A DNA stretch of 64,000 nucleotides, taken from Caballeronia fortuita (GTDB taxonomy: Bacteria > Pseudomonadota > Gammaproteobacteria > Burkholderiales > Burkholderiaceae). Location: assembly GCF_001544835.2 (NCBI RefSeq), contig NZ_FCNX02000009.1, forward strand, positions 124,001 to 188,000, in the 5' to 3' direction. The notes under the pieces were generated by a model. The model made no database searches, was not told where the DNA came from, and saw only the letters and a program-made list of their open reading frames with translations. How positions within the stretch are numbered: position 1 is the first letter of the stretch; every line of letters begins with the position of its first letter. A program made the translations under genes and the position numbers. Shown in pieces: positions 35,489-44,070 of the stretch.

Positions 35489-36946
35489 CTAACGCCTGAA
35501 TGGCCCGATGACATCGGCGAGTATGCGAACGCCTTCGCGGATAACGTCGACCGGCACGCTGGCATAGCCGAGGATGAGACCGGCAGATCGACCGCGCGTG
35601 CCGCGCTGAGGCGCGACATGCAGCGGCGACACAGGATACACGCCGACACCCTTTGCGCGCGCGGCGGCGACGAGCGCGGCTTCATCGGTCGAATCGATGA
35701 ACGGCAGCCACAGCGTGACATGCAAACCCGCCGCCGTGCCCATCACTTGCGCGCGCTTCGGCAGCAGTTCATCGATCGCATCGAGCAATGCCGCGCGACG
35801 CCGTTCGTACTCGCGCCGCACGCGCCGCACGTGTCGCTCATACGCGCCGCTTTCGATCAGCGAGGCGAGCACGCGCTGCTCGATGACCGCCGAATGACGA
35901 TCCGCGAGCCGTTTGGCCTGGCGAAACGCAGGCACGAGATCGTGCGGCAGGATCACGTAGCCGAGCCGTAAATGCGGAGACAGCGCCTTCGAGAACGTGC
36001 CGATGTAGATGACGCGGCCATTCGAATCGATCGATTGCAGTGCGTCGATAGGGCGCTGGCCGTAGCGGAATTCGCCGTCGTAATCGTCCTCGATGATCCA
36101 CGCGTCGTGCCGTTGCGCCCATTCGAGCAATTCGAGCCGGCGTCCGATCGGCAGCACGCCGCCACGCGGAAACTGATGCGACGGCGTCACGTAAGCGAAG
36201 CGCGCGCGTTCATCGGCGGGCAGGCGGCGCGTGTCGATACCGTGTTCATCGACGGGAACGGGCAACGGCACGCCGCCCGACGCCTCGAAGCAATGCCGCG
36301 CGATCAGATAGCCGGGATCTTCGAATGCGAAGGCGTCACCGGGATCGAGCAGCATGCGCGCGCAAAGATCGAGCGCCTGCTGCGTGCCGTTGACGACGAC
36401 GATTTGCGCGCTTTCGCAGACGAGCCCGCGCGCGCGGCCCAGATACGCCTGCAACGCGCGGCGCAGCGACGCATCGCCTTCCGGCGCGATGTAGTAGAGG
36501 TGCGCCGGCTGACGCAGCAATTCCGCCTGATACGCGCGCTTCCAGATGAGCGATGGAAAGTCGCGCGCGGATACTGCGCCATACAGGAAATCGATGAAGC
36601 CTTCTTGCCGCCCGGCGATCGCGGGCAACGGCAGCGCCGCGACGTGCCGGCCGTACGCGGAAAGCGCGGGCGTGCCACGTTGTGCGACGGCGGGAAGCGG
36701 CGGCGCGAGGGGTATCGACGGCGTGGCCACACGCGCCGAGCGTCCCGCCGACGTGACGAGAAAGCCCTCGGCCGCGAGTTGTTCGTAAGCGGCCGTGACG
36801 GTCGTGCGCGACACGCCGAGATCGGCCGCGAGCGCGCGCGTGGATGGCGCGCTCGCGCCCGCGGGCAACGTGCCGTCGGCGATCTGGGCGCGCAGCAGAT
36901 CGTAGATGCGGCGTCCCGTGCCGTTCGTGTTGTTCGACTGGACCAT
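35489..36946 (-). CDS. MocR/PdxR-type GntR-aminotransferase regulator
   Basis: 485 residues: GntR winged helix (about 10-75: RRIYDLLRAQIADGTLPAG, STRALAADLGVSRTTVTAAY) fused to a fold-type-I aminotransferase-like domain (about 110-480) with PLP-binding Lys in IYIGTFSKALSPHLRLGY and NGTQQALDLCARMLLDPGD. Such proteins use PLP or a PLP adduct as effector. It is divergent from a PaiB-like gene (84 bp between starts), its likely target along with itself. The frame's first ATG at 36946 gives a normal N-terminus. Confidence 0.92.
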   Translation of the reverse strand: MVQSNNTNGTGRRIYDLLRAQIADGTLPAGASAPSTRALAADLGVSRTTVTAAYEQLAAEGFLVTSAGRSARVATPSIPLAPPLPAVAQRGTPALSAYGRHVAALPLPAIAGRQEGFIDFLYGAVSARDFPSLIWKRAYQAELLRQPAHLYYIAPEGDASLRRALQAYLGRARGLVCESAQIVVVNGTQQALDLCARMLLDPGDAFAFEDPGYLIARHCFEASGGVPLPVPVDEHGIDTRRLPADERARFAYVTPSHQFPRGGVLPIGRRLELLEWAQRHDAWIIEDDYDGEFRYGQRPIDALQSIDSNGRVIYIGTFSKALSPHLRLGYVILPHDLVPAFRQAKRLADRHSAVIEQRVLASLIESGAYERHVRRVRREYERRRAALLDAIDELLPKRAQVMGTAAGLHVTLWLPFIDSTDEAALVAAARAKGVGVYPVSPLHVAPQRGTRGRSAGLILGYASVPVDVIREGVRILADVIGPFRR

Positions 36947-37030
36947 GCAAATCGCTCAAAACTGGACCTTCTTATTGTGCCTGTTTCGCACGATAGTGAC
37001 GGGATCGCGCCACTTTCACCGGGATTCACG

Positions 37031-37657
37031 ATGTACATACCGCCGCATTTCGCCCAGACGCGCCCTGAAGAATTGCATCGGATCGTGCGCGAGCATCCGC
37101 TGGGCATTCTCGTCACGCGTGACGATACCGGTCTGGACGCCAATCACCTTCCGTTCGAATTCGATCCGGCGCAGGGCGCGCACGGTCTGCTCACGGCGCA
37201 CGTCGCGCGCGCCAACGATATCTGGCAGCGTTGCCCGAGCGGCACGCCCGTCATGGTGATCTTCCGCGGCGCGGAGGGCTATATCTCGCCGAACTGGTAC
37301 CCGAGCAAGCACGAGACGCATCGGCAGGTGCCGACGTGGAACTACGAAGTCGTGCACGCGCACGGCGTGCTCACGGTCCGCGACGACGAGCCGTTCGTGC
37401 GCGGGCTGGTCGCGCGGCTGACGCGGCGGCACGAGGCGAACGAGCCGAAGCCGTGGAAGATGGGCGATTCGGAGCGCGAGTTCATCGACGGGATGCTGCG
37501 CAATATCGTCGGGATCGAGATCGCGGTGACGTCGCTCGTCGGCAAGTCGAAGCTGAGTCAGAACAAGGAGACGCGGGATCGGATCGGCGCGGCTGAGGCG
37601 CTGGACGCGCGCGGAAATCAGGAGCTTGCTGAGGCGATGTCACGCGCGGGGAGTTGA
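37031..37657 (+). CDS. PaiB-family FMN-binding protein
   Basis: 208 residues, FMN-binding split-barrel protein of the PaiB (negative transcriptional regulator) family: MYIPPHFAQTRPEELHRIV, GYISPNWYPSKHETHRQVPT, WNYEVVHAHG, and a C-terminal GIEIAVTSLVGKSKLSQNK. PaiB of Bacillus represses sporulation and protease genes; in proteobacteria the reaction or role is unclear. A much longer open frame upstream is a shadow of the divergent MocR gene. The LysE gene follows after 3 bp, so both likely share one message controlled by the MocR protein. Confidence 0.88.
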   Translation: MYIPPHFAQTRPEELHRIVREHPLGILVTRDDTGLDANHLPFEFDPAQGAHGLLTAHVARANDIWQRCPSGTPVMVIFRGAEGYISPNWYPSKHETHRQVPTWNYEVVHAHGVLTVRDDEPFVRGLVARLTRRHEANEPKPWKMGDSEREFIDGMLRNIVGIEIAVTSLVGKSKLSQNKETRDRIGAAEALDARGNQELAEAMSRAGS

Positions 37658-37660
37658 ACC

Positions 37661-38284
37661 ATGTCATTCGTTGCTTTTTTCGTGGCCGCGATTCTTCTCG
37701 CCATCACGCCCGGCCCGGGTCTCGCGTATGTCGTGGCGCGCACCGTCGCGGGCGGCAGGTCCGAAGGCCTGGCATCGTGTTTCGGCACGGCGATCGGCGG
37801 ACTGTTGCACGTCGCTGCGGCGGCGCTCGGCCTTTCCCTGCTGATCGCGCGATCCGCGCTGCTCTTCGCCGCCGTGAAGTATGTCGGCGCAGCGTATCTG
37901 ATCTATCTGGGCGTCCGGCTTCTGCTGCGCAAGGATGACGCGGCGGACATTGCGCCGGTCGCATCGCACGGCGCGCGGCGCGCGTTTCGCGAGGGCGTTT
38001 TCGTGGAAGCCCTCAACGTCAAGACCGCGCTCTTCTTTCTCGCGTTCCTGCCGCAGTTCGTTTCGCCGGGTCAGGCGCTGATACCGCAGCTCGTGGCGCT
38101 CGGGAGCATCTGCGTCACGCTCAATACGCTCGTCGATGTAGGCGCGGTGCTCGCCGCGTCACGTCTGCTCAGGTCGAGCGCGGCACGCGCCGCGCGCGCG
38201 AGGATGCTCACGCGCACCTCGGGTGCGGTCATGCTCGGATTGGGCGGGTATCTGGCGCTGGCGCGCCGCGCGGTTGCGGCGTAG
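37661..38284 (+). CDS. LysE-family amino-acid exporter
   Basis: 207 residues, six hydrophobic helices, RhtB/LysE family exporter: FFVAAILLAITPGPGLAYVVARTVAGG and LNVKTALFFLAFLPQFVSP are the family blocks. Exports amino acids or similar small molecules across the inner membrane. It starts 3 bp after the PaiB-like gene. MocR-PaiB-LysE as a set suggests control by a PLP-linked amino compound; substrate unknown. Confidence 0.88.
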   Translation: MSFVAFFVAAILLAITPGPGLAYVVARTVAGGRSEGLASCFGTAIGGLLHVAAAALGLSLLIARSALLFAAVKYVGAAYLIYLGVRLLLRKDDAADIAPVASHGARRAFREGVFVEALNVKTALFFLAFLPQFVSPGQALIPQLVALGSICVTLNTLVDVGAVLAASRLLRSSAARAARARMLTRTSGAVMLGLGGYLALARRAVAA

Positions 38285-38294
38285 CGGGCCTCCC

Positions 38295-39674
38295 TCACCA
38301 CCGCGCCTCCGCCGTCCCCGGCATCGCCGATTCGCGCACATAGCCCGCCGGCGTCCGCGCGAGTTGCGCGCTCGGCCGCACCGCCATCAAATCGCCGAAT
38401 CCCGATTCATACCGCTCGATGAACGGCGCGAAATCCGGCTTCGCGATGCGCGTCCCGCCATCGATGCGCCCGAGCCCGCGCAGCCAATGCCCCGTCTGCG
38501 CGAGCGACACCTCCACATGCCAGCTTCCGCCTTCGCGCTGCTGCTTCCACAATGCCGCCGCCGCGCCGAACGCCATCAGAAAGCCGCTCGCCATGTCGAG
38601 CATCTGCATCGGCAAAGGTCGCGGCTTGCTTTCGCCCGCAGCTTCGGCTTCGGCGGCGTTGAAGCCCATCGCGGTCTGCACTAGCGAATCGAAACCGCGC
38701 CGTTCGGCCCACGGCCCTTTGGTGCCATAGGCGCTCAGCGACGTATAAACGATCCCCGGCCGACGCCGCGCCACCGCATCCGGCCCGAATCCGAGCGACG
38801 CGATTCCGCCCGGCCGATAACCCTGCGCAAACACATGCGCCTCGTCGATCAGACGCCAGAGCGCCTCGCGATCCGCCGCCGCGCGAAGATCGAGCAGCGC
38901 CGAGCGCTTGCCGCGGCTCGTATCCGCGATGGCCGGAATGTTCGGCAGATGCGGCCCGTTGACGAGCATCACGTCCGCGCCGAACGCGGCGAGCGCGCGT
39001 CCGCCGACCGGCCCCGCGAGGATGCGCGTGAAATCGAGCACGCGAATGCCGTCGAGCGGACGCGCGTCGTCGGGCAAGGCAGGCAGCTTCAGCAAAGGCG
39101 CATCGCCGATGCGCGTGATCGTCATCAACGGCTGCGCGGCAATGGCTTGCGCCTGCGGCGTCGCATCCCATTCGTCGAAGGTGCGCAGCATCGTCACGAC
39201 GAGTGCGCGCTGTGCCGCCGCGTTCTCGTAATCGCTCGCGCGCCACGCGAGCAACGCGCGTTCGGCGTCCTCGCGCGTCGCGGTGCGCGGATCGAGCCCG
39301 AGCAGCCGCAGCGCGCCATCCTGATGATGCTCGAAGTTGGCGTGGATGCGCACGTAGCCATCGGCGCATCGATAGAGACCGGAGAAGCGTCCCCATGTCT
39401 CCGGCTCCTTGCCATCGACGGTGAACGCGCCCGTGCATTCGACCGCCGCATGCGTCATGTCGACCGACACGCGCTGCCGCTTCCCGCCGCGCAGCGCGCC
39501 GAGTTCGCACGCCGCGAGCGCCGCCGCGCCGATGGTCGCCTGCGCCGCCGTGCCGAGCGCGAAACTCGATGGGAAAACCGGATCGCGGCCCGGAAGGTCG
39601 ATGAAAGAAAGCGCATCGTCGGGCAGGCCGGCGATGCGCCATAGGCTGCGCAGCGTATCGAGAGAAGAGATCAT
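38295..39674 (-). CDS. CaiB/BaiF-family CoA-transferase, apparently permuted/two-part
   Basis: Class III CoA-transferase, 459 residues. Unusually, residues about 215-459 hold the usual N-terminal half (GIRVLDFTRILAGPVGGRALAAFGADV, SRGKRSALLDLR, VFAQGYRPGGIASLGFGPD, GIVYTSLSAYGTKGPW), while residues about 30-200 look like the usual C-terminal half (QRVSVDMTHAAVECTGAF, GLYRCADGYVRIHANF, TFDEWDATPQA). This order suggests a circular permutation or fusion of partial copies. AGGAG lies 8 bases before the ATG at 39674. No dedicated acyl-CoA pathway neighbours; donor and acceptor unknown. Confidence 0.85.
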   Translation of the reverse strand: MISSLDTLRSLWRIAGLPDDALSFIDLPGRDPVFPSSFALGTAAQATIGAAALAACELGALRGGKRQRVSVDMTHAAVECTGAFTVDGKEPETWGRFSGLYRCADGYVRIHANFEHHQDGALRLLGLDPRTATREDAERALLAWRASDYENAAAQRALVVTMLRTFDEWDATPQAQAIAAQPLMTITRIGDAPLLKLPALPDDARPLDGIRVLDFTRILAGPVGGRALAAFGADVMLVNGPHLPNIPAIADTSRGKRSALLDLRAAADREALWRLIDEAHVFAQGYRPGGIASLGFGPDAVARRRPGIVYTSLSAYGTKGPWAERRGFDSLVQTAMGFNAAEAEAAGESKPRPLPMQMLDMASGFLMAFGAAAALWKQQREGGSWHVEVSLAQTGHWLRGLGRIDGGTRIAKPDFAPFIERYESGFGDLMAVRPSAQLARTPAGYVRESAMPGTAEARW

Positions 39675-39723
39675 GCCGGGCGCTCCTGCTTCGTGTGGAG
39701 CGCCCATTATCACGCCATCAGCG

Positions 39724-40725
39724 TCACTGACGCCGCGTCGCGAGTTCCGCGCCCTGACGCAGCGCTTCGAGCATGCTGCCTTCATCGGCGATGCCCTTGC
39801 CGGCGATATCGAACGCCGTGCCGTGATCGACCGACGTGCGGATCACCTCCAGCCCGACCGTCACGTTCACGCCCGCTTCGAGCCCGAGCACCTTCACGGG
39901 ACCGTGACCCTGATCGTGATACATCGCGACGACGAGATCGAAGTCGCCACGCCCCGCGCGATAGAAGAGCGTGTCAGCGGGCAACGGGCCGGTCACGTCC
40001 AGCCCGCGTTCCTGCAGGCGCTTCACGGCGGGGATGATCTTCTCCTCTTCCTCGCCATAACCGAACAGACCGTTTTCGCCCGCATGCGGATTGATGCCGC
40101 ACACGCTGATGCGCGGCTTCGCGATCCCCGCCTTCACGAGCGTCGCGTTGCCGCGTTCGATCGTGCGCTCGACGAGACCCGGCTCGATCTTGCGGATCGC
40201 ATCGATGATGCCGATATGCGTCGTCACGTGAATCACGCGCAATTGCGGCGCGACGAGCATCATCGACACTTCGTCGACGCCCGTCAGATGCGCGAGCATT
40301 TCCGTGTGGCCCGGAAACTTGTGGCCGCCCGCGTGCAACGCTTCCTTGTTGAGCGGCGCGGTGCAGATCGCGTCGATCTGCTTTGCCTGCGCCAGTTCGA
40401 CGGCGCGCGCGATGTACCGATACGCCGCATCGCCCGCGACGGCGGACAGTTCGCCGAAGGGCAGATCGTCGGGAATCAGGTTCAGATCGATGCAGTCGAT
40501 CGTGCCCGGCTCGTAACGCGCCTCGGTCGCGTCCGCGATGCGGCGCACGGTCGCCTTGCCGCCGACGATGTCGATCGCGCGCTCCAGCCGGCGCGCATCG
40601 CCGATCACGAGCGGACGGCATTGCTCGTACACCGCGTCGTGCGCGAGGCTCTTGACGACGACTTCCGGACCGACGCCGCTCGCGTCGCCCATCGTGATGC
40701 CGATTACGGGTAGATAGTTGCTCAT
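39724..40725 (-). CDS. pdxA2: PdxA2-type 4-phospho-D-threonate dehydrogenase
   Basis: 333 residues, PdxA-family metal- and NAD-dependent decarboxylating dehydrogenase: GITMGDASGVGPEVVVK, KFPGHTEMLAHLTG, VTTHIGIIDAI, GINPHAGENGLFG, MYHDQGHGPVK contain the metal-ligand His residues. Housekeeping PdxA makes vitamin B6, but proteins beside a DUF1537 kinase are PdxA2, which oxidise and decarboxylate 4-phospho-threonate or -erythronate to dihydroxyacetone phosphate. It is last in an operon with the permease and kinase genes (35 bp from dtnK), which supports the catabolic role. Confidence 0.9.
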   Translation of the reverse strand: MSNYLPVIGITMGDASGVGPEVVVKSLAHDAVYEQCRPLVIGDARRLERAIDIVGGKATVRRIADATEARYEPGTIDCIDLNLIPDDLPFGELSAVAGDAAYRYIARAVELAQAKQIDAICTAPLNKEALHAGGHKFPGHTEMLAHLTGVDEVSMMLVAPQLRVIHVTTHIGIIDAIRKIEPGLVERTIERGNATLVKAGIAKPRISVCGINPHAGENGLFGYGEEEEKIIPAVKRLQERGLDVTGPLPADTLFYRAGRGDFDLVVAMYHDQGHGPVKVLGLEAGVNVTVGLEVIRTSVDHGTAFDIAGKGIADEGSMLEALRQGAELATRRQ

Positions 40726-40760
40726 GATGTTCGTCTGATGATGTCTGTGTTCAACGCGCT

Positions 40761-42023
40761 TTAACGCGCGATGGGAATGTCCGCGCCGCGCAGATGCAGC
40801 CAGGCGCCGAGCAGCGCGTGCTCGCTGCCGAACGCGCCGGCCTTGGTGACGATCGACGGGCCCTTGCCGTTCGCCGGACGCCCGAGCGCGACGCCCGCTT
40901 CGATTTCGCTGACGAGTTCGAGGCTGCCGACCTTCGCGGCGGCGAGCATCGCGCGCGCCGTTTCGCCGCCGGTCGCAATGAGTCCGCCGAGCGCATCGAA
41001 GTGCGGCGCGACGAGCGCGGCGAGCGCGTTCGACAACAGCGCGCCTTCGGCGGGATCGAACGCGTCGTCGCGGCCGATGCGCAGGATCGCGTCTTCCTTG
41101 CCGCGCACCGCGTCACCGATACGCACGCTCCACGCCTGCCATTGCGGATGCCGCGCGCCGTCGCGCAACACGGCGGGCGGCACGATCATTTCGCCGATGC
41201 CCGCTTCGGCGCAGAGCATCGCGCATTGACGCTCGGAGATCGCGGAAAGACTGCCGACGAGCGCGAGAATCGGGCCTTGCGCCGGTTCGATGGCGCGTGC
41301 CGGTCGCGCGGCCGCATCGGCGTCGAAGAGATCGGGCAGCGCGGCCAGTTCGCGTGCGAGCCCGCCTGAGCCGACCCAGAAGAACGGCGCATCGACCGAT
41401 GCGCTCACGCGGGCGAGCGTGGCGAGATCGTCGCGCGTTTCGCCATCGACGATGATCGCGTCGATGCCGTTGCCCGATGCCGCCGCCGACACGACCATCG
41501 CGGCGACATCCCCGGGCGCGGCGCGGAACGCATCGAGCGAAACATGCGCGACGCGCAGGCCTACTGCGTCCAGCAAGTCGCGCAGTCCGGCGTGCTGCCC
41601 GGCGTGTTCGAGCTGCCACGTTTCGGTGTCGTCGAGCGGCACGCCGCGCACGAACACGCGGCCATCGCGCACGGTACGGCCCGTCGCGGGGAACGCCGGC
41701 GTGACGATCGCCGGGCCCGCGACGCGCGTCAGCGCCGCGACTTCGGCGGCCCAGTTGCCGCGCAAGGTCGAATCGATCTTCTTGTAGAGACGCCGGCCGG
41801 GCGCGCGCAGCGTGCGCCACGTATCGGCCGTGCGGCGCGCGGCGTCGGCGGGCGAGAGGCGGCGCGTGTCGGTGTCGGCGGCGATGACGCTCGCCTGCGC
41901 ATCCGATACATCCGATGCGCCTGCATCGAGCGACACGACCGTCTTGCGGCCCGCCGCCGCGAACGCGATGGCGCAGTCGGCGGCGCCCGACAGATCGTCG
42001 GCGACGATCAGCAAGCTCTTCAT
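40761..42023 (-). CDS. dtnK: four-carbon acid sugar kinase, D-threonate kinase type (DUF1537)
   Basis: 420 residues, two-domain DUF1537 kinase: N-terminal acid-sugar domain ([50 protein letters not shown]) and C-terminal nucleotide domain ([26 protein letters not shown]). Phosphorylates D-threonate or D-erythronate at C4. The ATG at 42023 overlaps the permease stop by 4 bp and PdxA2 follows, the canonical kinase-dehydrogenase pair for D-threonate. D-erythronate use with the same enzymes cannot be excluded from sequence. Confidence 0.9.
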   Translation of the reverse strand: MKSLLIVADDLSGAADCAIAFAAAGRKTVVSLDAGASDVSDAQASVIAADTDTRRLSPADAARRTADTWRTLRAPGRRLYKKIDSTLRGNWAAEVAALTRVAGPAIVTPAFPATGRTVRDGRVFVRGVPLDDTETWQLEHAGQHAGLRDLLDAVGLRVAHVSLDAFRAAPGDVAAMVVSAAASGNGIDAIIVDGETRDDLATLARVSASVDAPFFWVGSGGLARELAALPDLFDADAAARPARAIEPAQGPILALVGSLSAISERQCAMLCAEAGIGEMIVPPAVLRDGARHPQWQAWSVRIGDAVRGKEDAILRIGRDDAFDPAEGALLSNALAALVAPHFDALGGLIATGGETARAMLAAAKVGSLELVSEIEAGVALGRPANGKGPSIVTKAGAFGSEHALLGAWLHLRGADIPIAR

Positions 42024-43018
42024 TGCGTGGCCTCCCGCGTCTTCGCGTTGGAACGCGCATCGGCGCGCGCGTTCACGCGTTTGGCGATCGATGCGGTCAA
42101 TATCGGCGACACGATCGCCGTCACGACGACGCACGCCGCGACGAGCAGCGTCGCCGACCTGGCCGCTTCGGCATACACCGGATTCGCCGCCGCGATCAGC
42201 GCCGGAACGGCCGCCGCGTTGCCTGCGGTGTTGGCCGCCGCCGCGCCGGCGACGCCCGTGCCGCCGGTCAGACGATCCGCGAAATAAAGCGGAATGCCCG
42301 TCACGATAACGACCGCGAAGCCAAGACCGATGCCGAGCAGACCGGCTTGCCACACCTTGTGCAGATCGAGGCTCGCACCGAGCGCCAGCGCGAAGAACGG
42401 GATCATCACCGGCACGGCGCGGCCGAGGAACTCGCGCATTTCGCGGTCGAGATTGCCGAGCAGCATGCCGACGGCGAGCGGCAGGATGCTGCCGACGAGC
42501 GTCGGCCACGGAAACGCCGACAAACCCGCGACGCCGAGCGTGACCATCGTCAGGAACGGACCGGATTCGAGCGACATGATCGTGTACGCGCCGACGTCTT
42601 CCGAGCGGCCGTACTGGCCCATCAGCGCCATGTAGAGGCCGCCGTTGGTATCGTTCATCGCGGCGACGACGGCGAGCGTCGAGATGCCCGCGAACACGCC
42701 CGAGGTGATCGGCTGCTCGCCGAGGAAATGCCCGAGCACGATGCCCGCGACGATCGCCGTACCGACCTTCGTCGCGAAGAGCGCGCCGCCTTTCTTGAGC
42801 AGATACGGCGTAGCTTTTACGTCGATGCTCGCGCCCATGCACACATAAAACACCGCGAGAATCGGCAGCGCGCCGGTGAAGAGCGCGTTCGTGAACGAGC
42901 CGAAAAACTTCGGCATGCCCGGCGCGAACGTCGCGATCAGCGAGCCGATCAGCAGCGGGACGATCATCATCCCGCCGGGAACGCGCTCGACGGCGCGCTT
43001 GATATGAATCTGAGCCAT
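42020..43018 (-). CDS. 2-keto-3-deoxygluconate permease (KdgT) family transporter
   Basis: 332 residues, about ten hydrophobic helices, KdgT family: [45 protein letters not shown], and [19 protein letters not shown]. Operon position before the D-threonate kinase suggests uptake of D-threonate or a similar sugar acid rather than ketodeoxygluconate. GGAGA lies before the ATG at 43018; upstream in-frame codons cover the operator region. First gene of the permease-dtnK-pdxA2 operon, divergent from a DeoR regulator. Confidence 0.88.
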   Translation of the reverse strand: MAQIHIKRAVERVPGGMMIVPLLIGSLIATFAPGMPKFFGSFTNALFTGALPILAVFYVCMGASIDVKATPYLLKKGGALFATKVGTAIVAGIVLGHFLGEQPITSGVFAGISTLAVVAAMNDTNGGLYMALMGQYGRSEDVGAYTIMSLESGPFLTMVTLGVAGLSAFPWPTLVGSILPLAVGMLLGNLDREMREFLGRAVPVMIPFFALALGASLDLHKVWQAGLLGIGLGFAVVIVTGIPLYFADRLTGGTGVAGAAAANTAGNAAAVPALIAAANPVYAEAARSATLLVAACVVVTAIVSPILTASIAKRVNARADARSNAKTREATQ

Positions 43019-43043
43019 GGTGTCTCCGCAGTGGTTTCTGGCC

Positions 43044-43073
43044 GAATCGATCATAAAGTGATTGAATCGATCA
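43044..43073. promoter_or_regulatory. tandem operator words for the DeoR regulator
   Basis: Two copies of GAATCGATCA, at 43044-43053 and 43064-43073, exactly 20 bp (two helical turns) apart, 26 bp upstream of the permease start. The second copy is embedded in TTGAATCGATCAA, whose ends are complementary. A third copy lies at 43168. Confidence 0.7.
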
Positions 43074-43167
43074 ATTTCGAGTGTAGTCCTCGGCCGGGTT
43101 TTGCGCAAACCGCTAAGCATTAGTGTTTACACTGACCGCGCCAATCATTTTTGCTCACTAAATGAGC

Positions 43168-43177
43168 GAATCGATCA
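43168..43177. promoter_or_regulatory. third operator word near the DeoR start
   Basis: GAATCGATCA in the same orientation as the pair at 43044 and 43064, 95 bp before the DeoR start. It would allow autoregulation or looping across the divergent promoter. Confidence 0.6.
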
Positions 43178-43272
43178 AAATGACGGCTTAGCTTTGCAAC
43201 GAAGTGCGAGCATTCGACGCACCCGCGCGGTTCGCTACACTGTGCGTCGCCGCCGGTCAGAAAAGGAACAGG

Positions 43273-44052
43273 ATGAAAGTCGAAAAACGCCGCGAAGCCA
43301 TGTTGAAGGCCGTGCTGTCCGGCATGAACGATGTCGCCGCGCTGTGCGAGCACTTCGGCATGTCGGAAGCGACCGTGCGCCGCGACCTGCGCGCGCTCGC
43401 GGACGAACGGCGCATCGTGCGCACCTATGGCGGCGCGGCGTCGGTGGGCATGCACGAGCCGGAAGAATCGCTCGACACACGCCGCGAGAGCTTTCGCGAG
43501 CAGAAGGAAGCGATCGCGCGCGCGGCGGCGCGGCACGTTCAGGACGGCGACACCATCTTTCTCGACGGCGGCACGACCACCGCCGCGCTCGCGCGCTGCC
43601 TCGCCGGGCGCACGGAGATCCACGTCGTGACGAACAATCTGCTCGCGGTGAATCTGCTTGCGTCGGCGGATGTGCGCGTGACGCTGATCGGCGGCGATGT
43701 GCGGCCTTCGAGCATGAGCACGCTCGGGCCCATCGCGCAGGTGGCGCTGACGCGCATCACGTTCGACAAGGCGTTTCTCGGCGCGGACGGCGTCGTCGCG
43801 GGCCGCGGCCTGTGCGAAGCGACGGCGGAGCAGGCGTTCCTGAAGGAATGCATCGCGGGCCAGGCGGCCGCCGTATTCGTGCTGGTCACGTCGAACAAGC
43901 TCGAGCGCGCGAACCAGCAGCACTGGACGCCGCTCGAGCGCGACTGGACGCTCGTCACCGATGCGCTCGCCGAAGCGCCGATGCTCGCGCGCTTCGAGGA
44001 ACGAGGCAATGTGACGGTGGAGACGGCGGAGGTTACGTCGAAGGAAGCGTAA
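43273..44052 (+). CDS. DeoR/GlpR-family regulator
   Basis: 259 residues: N-terminal DeoR helix-turn-helix (about 5-60: RREAMLKAVLSGMNDVAALC, FGMSEATVRRDLRALADE) and C-terminal sugar-phosphate-sensing domain (about 75-240: DGDTIFLDGGTTTAALARCL, KAFLGADGVVAGRGLCEAT). The ATG at 43273 has AAGGAACAGG in front. Divergent from the permease-dtnK-pdxA2 operon, which it most likely represses until a phosphorylated four-carbon acid accumulates, via the GAATCGATCA words. Confidence 0.92.
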   Translation: MKVEKRREAMLKAVLSGMNDVAALCEHFGMSEATVRRDLRALADERRIVRTYGGAASVGMHEPEESLDTRRESFREQKEAIARAAARHVQDGDTIFLDGGTTTAALARCLAGRTEIHVVTNNLLAVNLLASADVRVTLIGGDVRPSSMSTLGPIAQVALTRITFDKAFLGADGVVAGRGLCEATAEQAFLKECIAGQAAAVFVLVTSNKLERANQQHWTPLERDWTLVTDALAEAPMLARFEERGNVTVETAEVTSKEA

Positions 44053-44070
44053 CCCGTGCGCCGCAGCCTC

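Noticed and set aside
39724..40725. Housekeeping PdxA of vitamin B6 synthesis
   Set aside because: Operon with a DUF1537 kinase and a sugar-acid permease under a DeoR regulator fits the catabolic PdxA2 instead.
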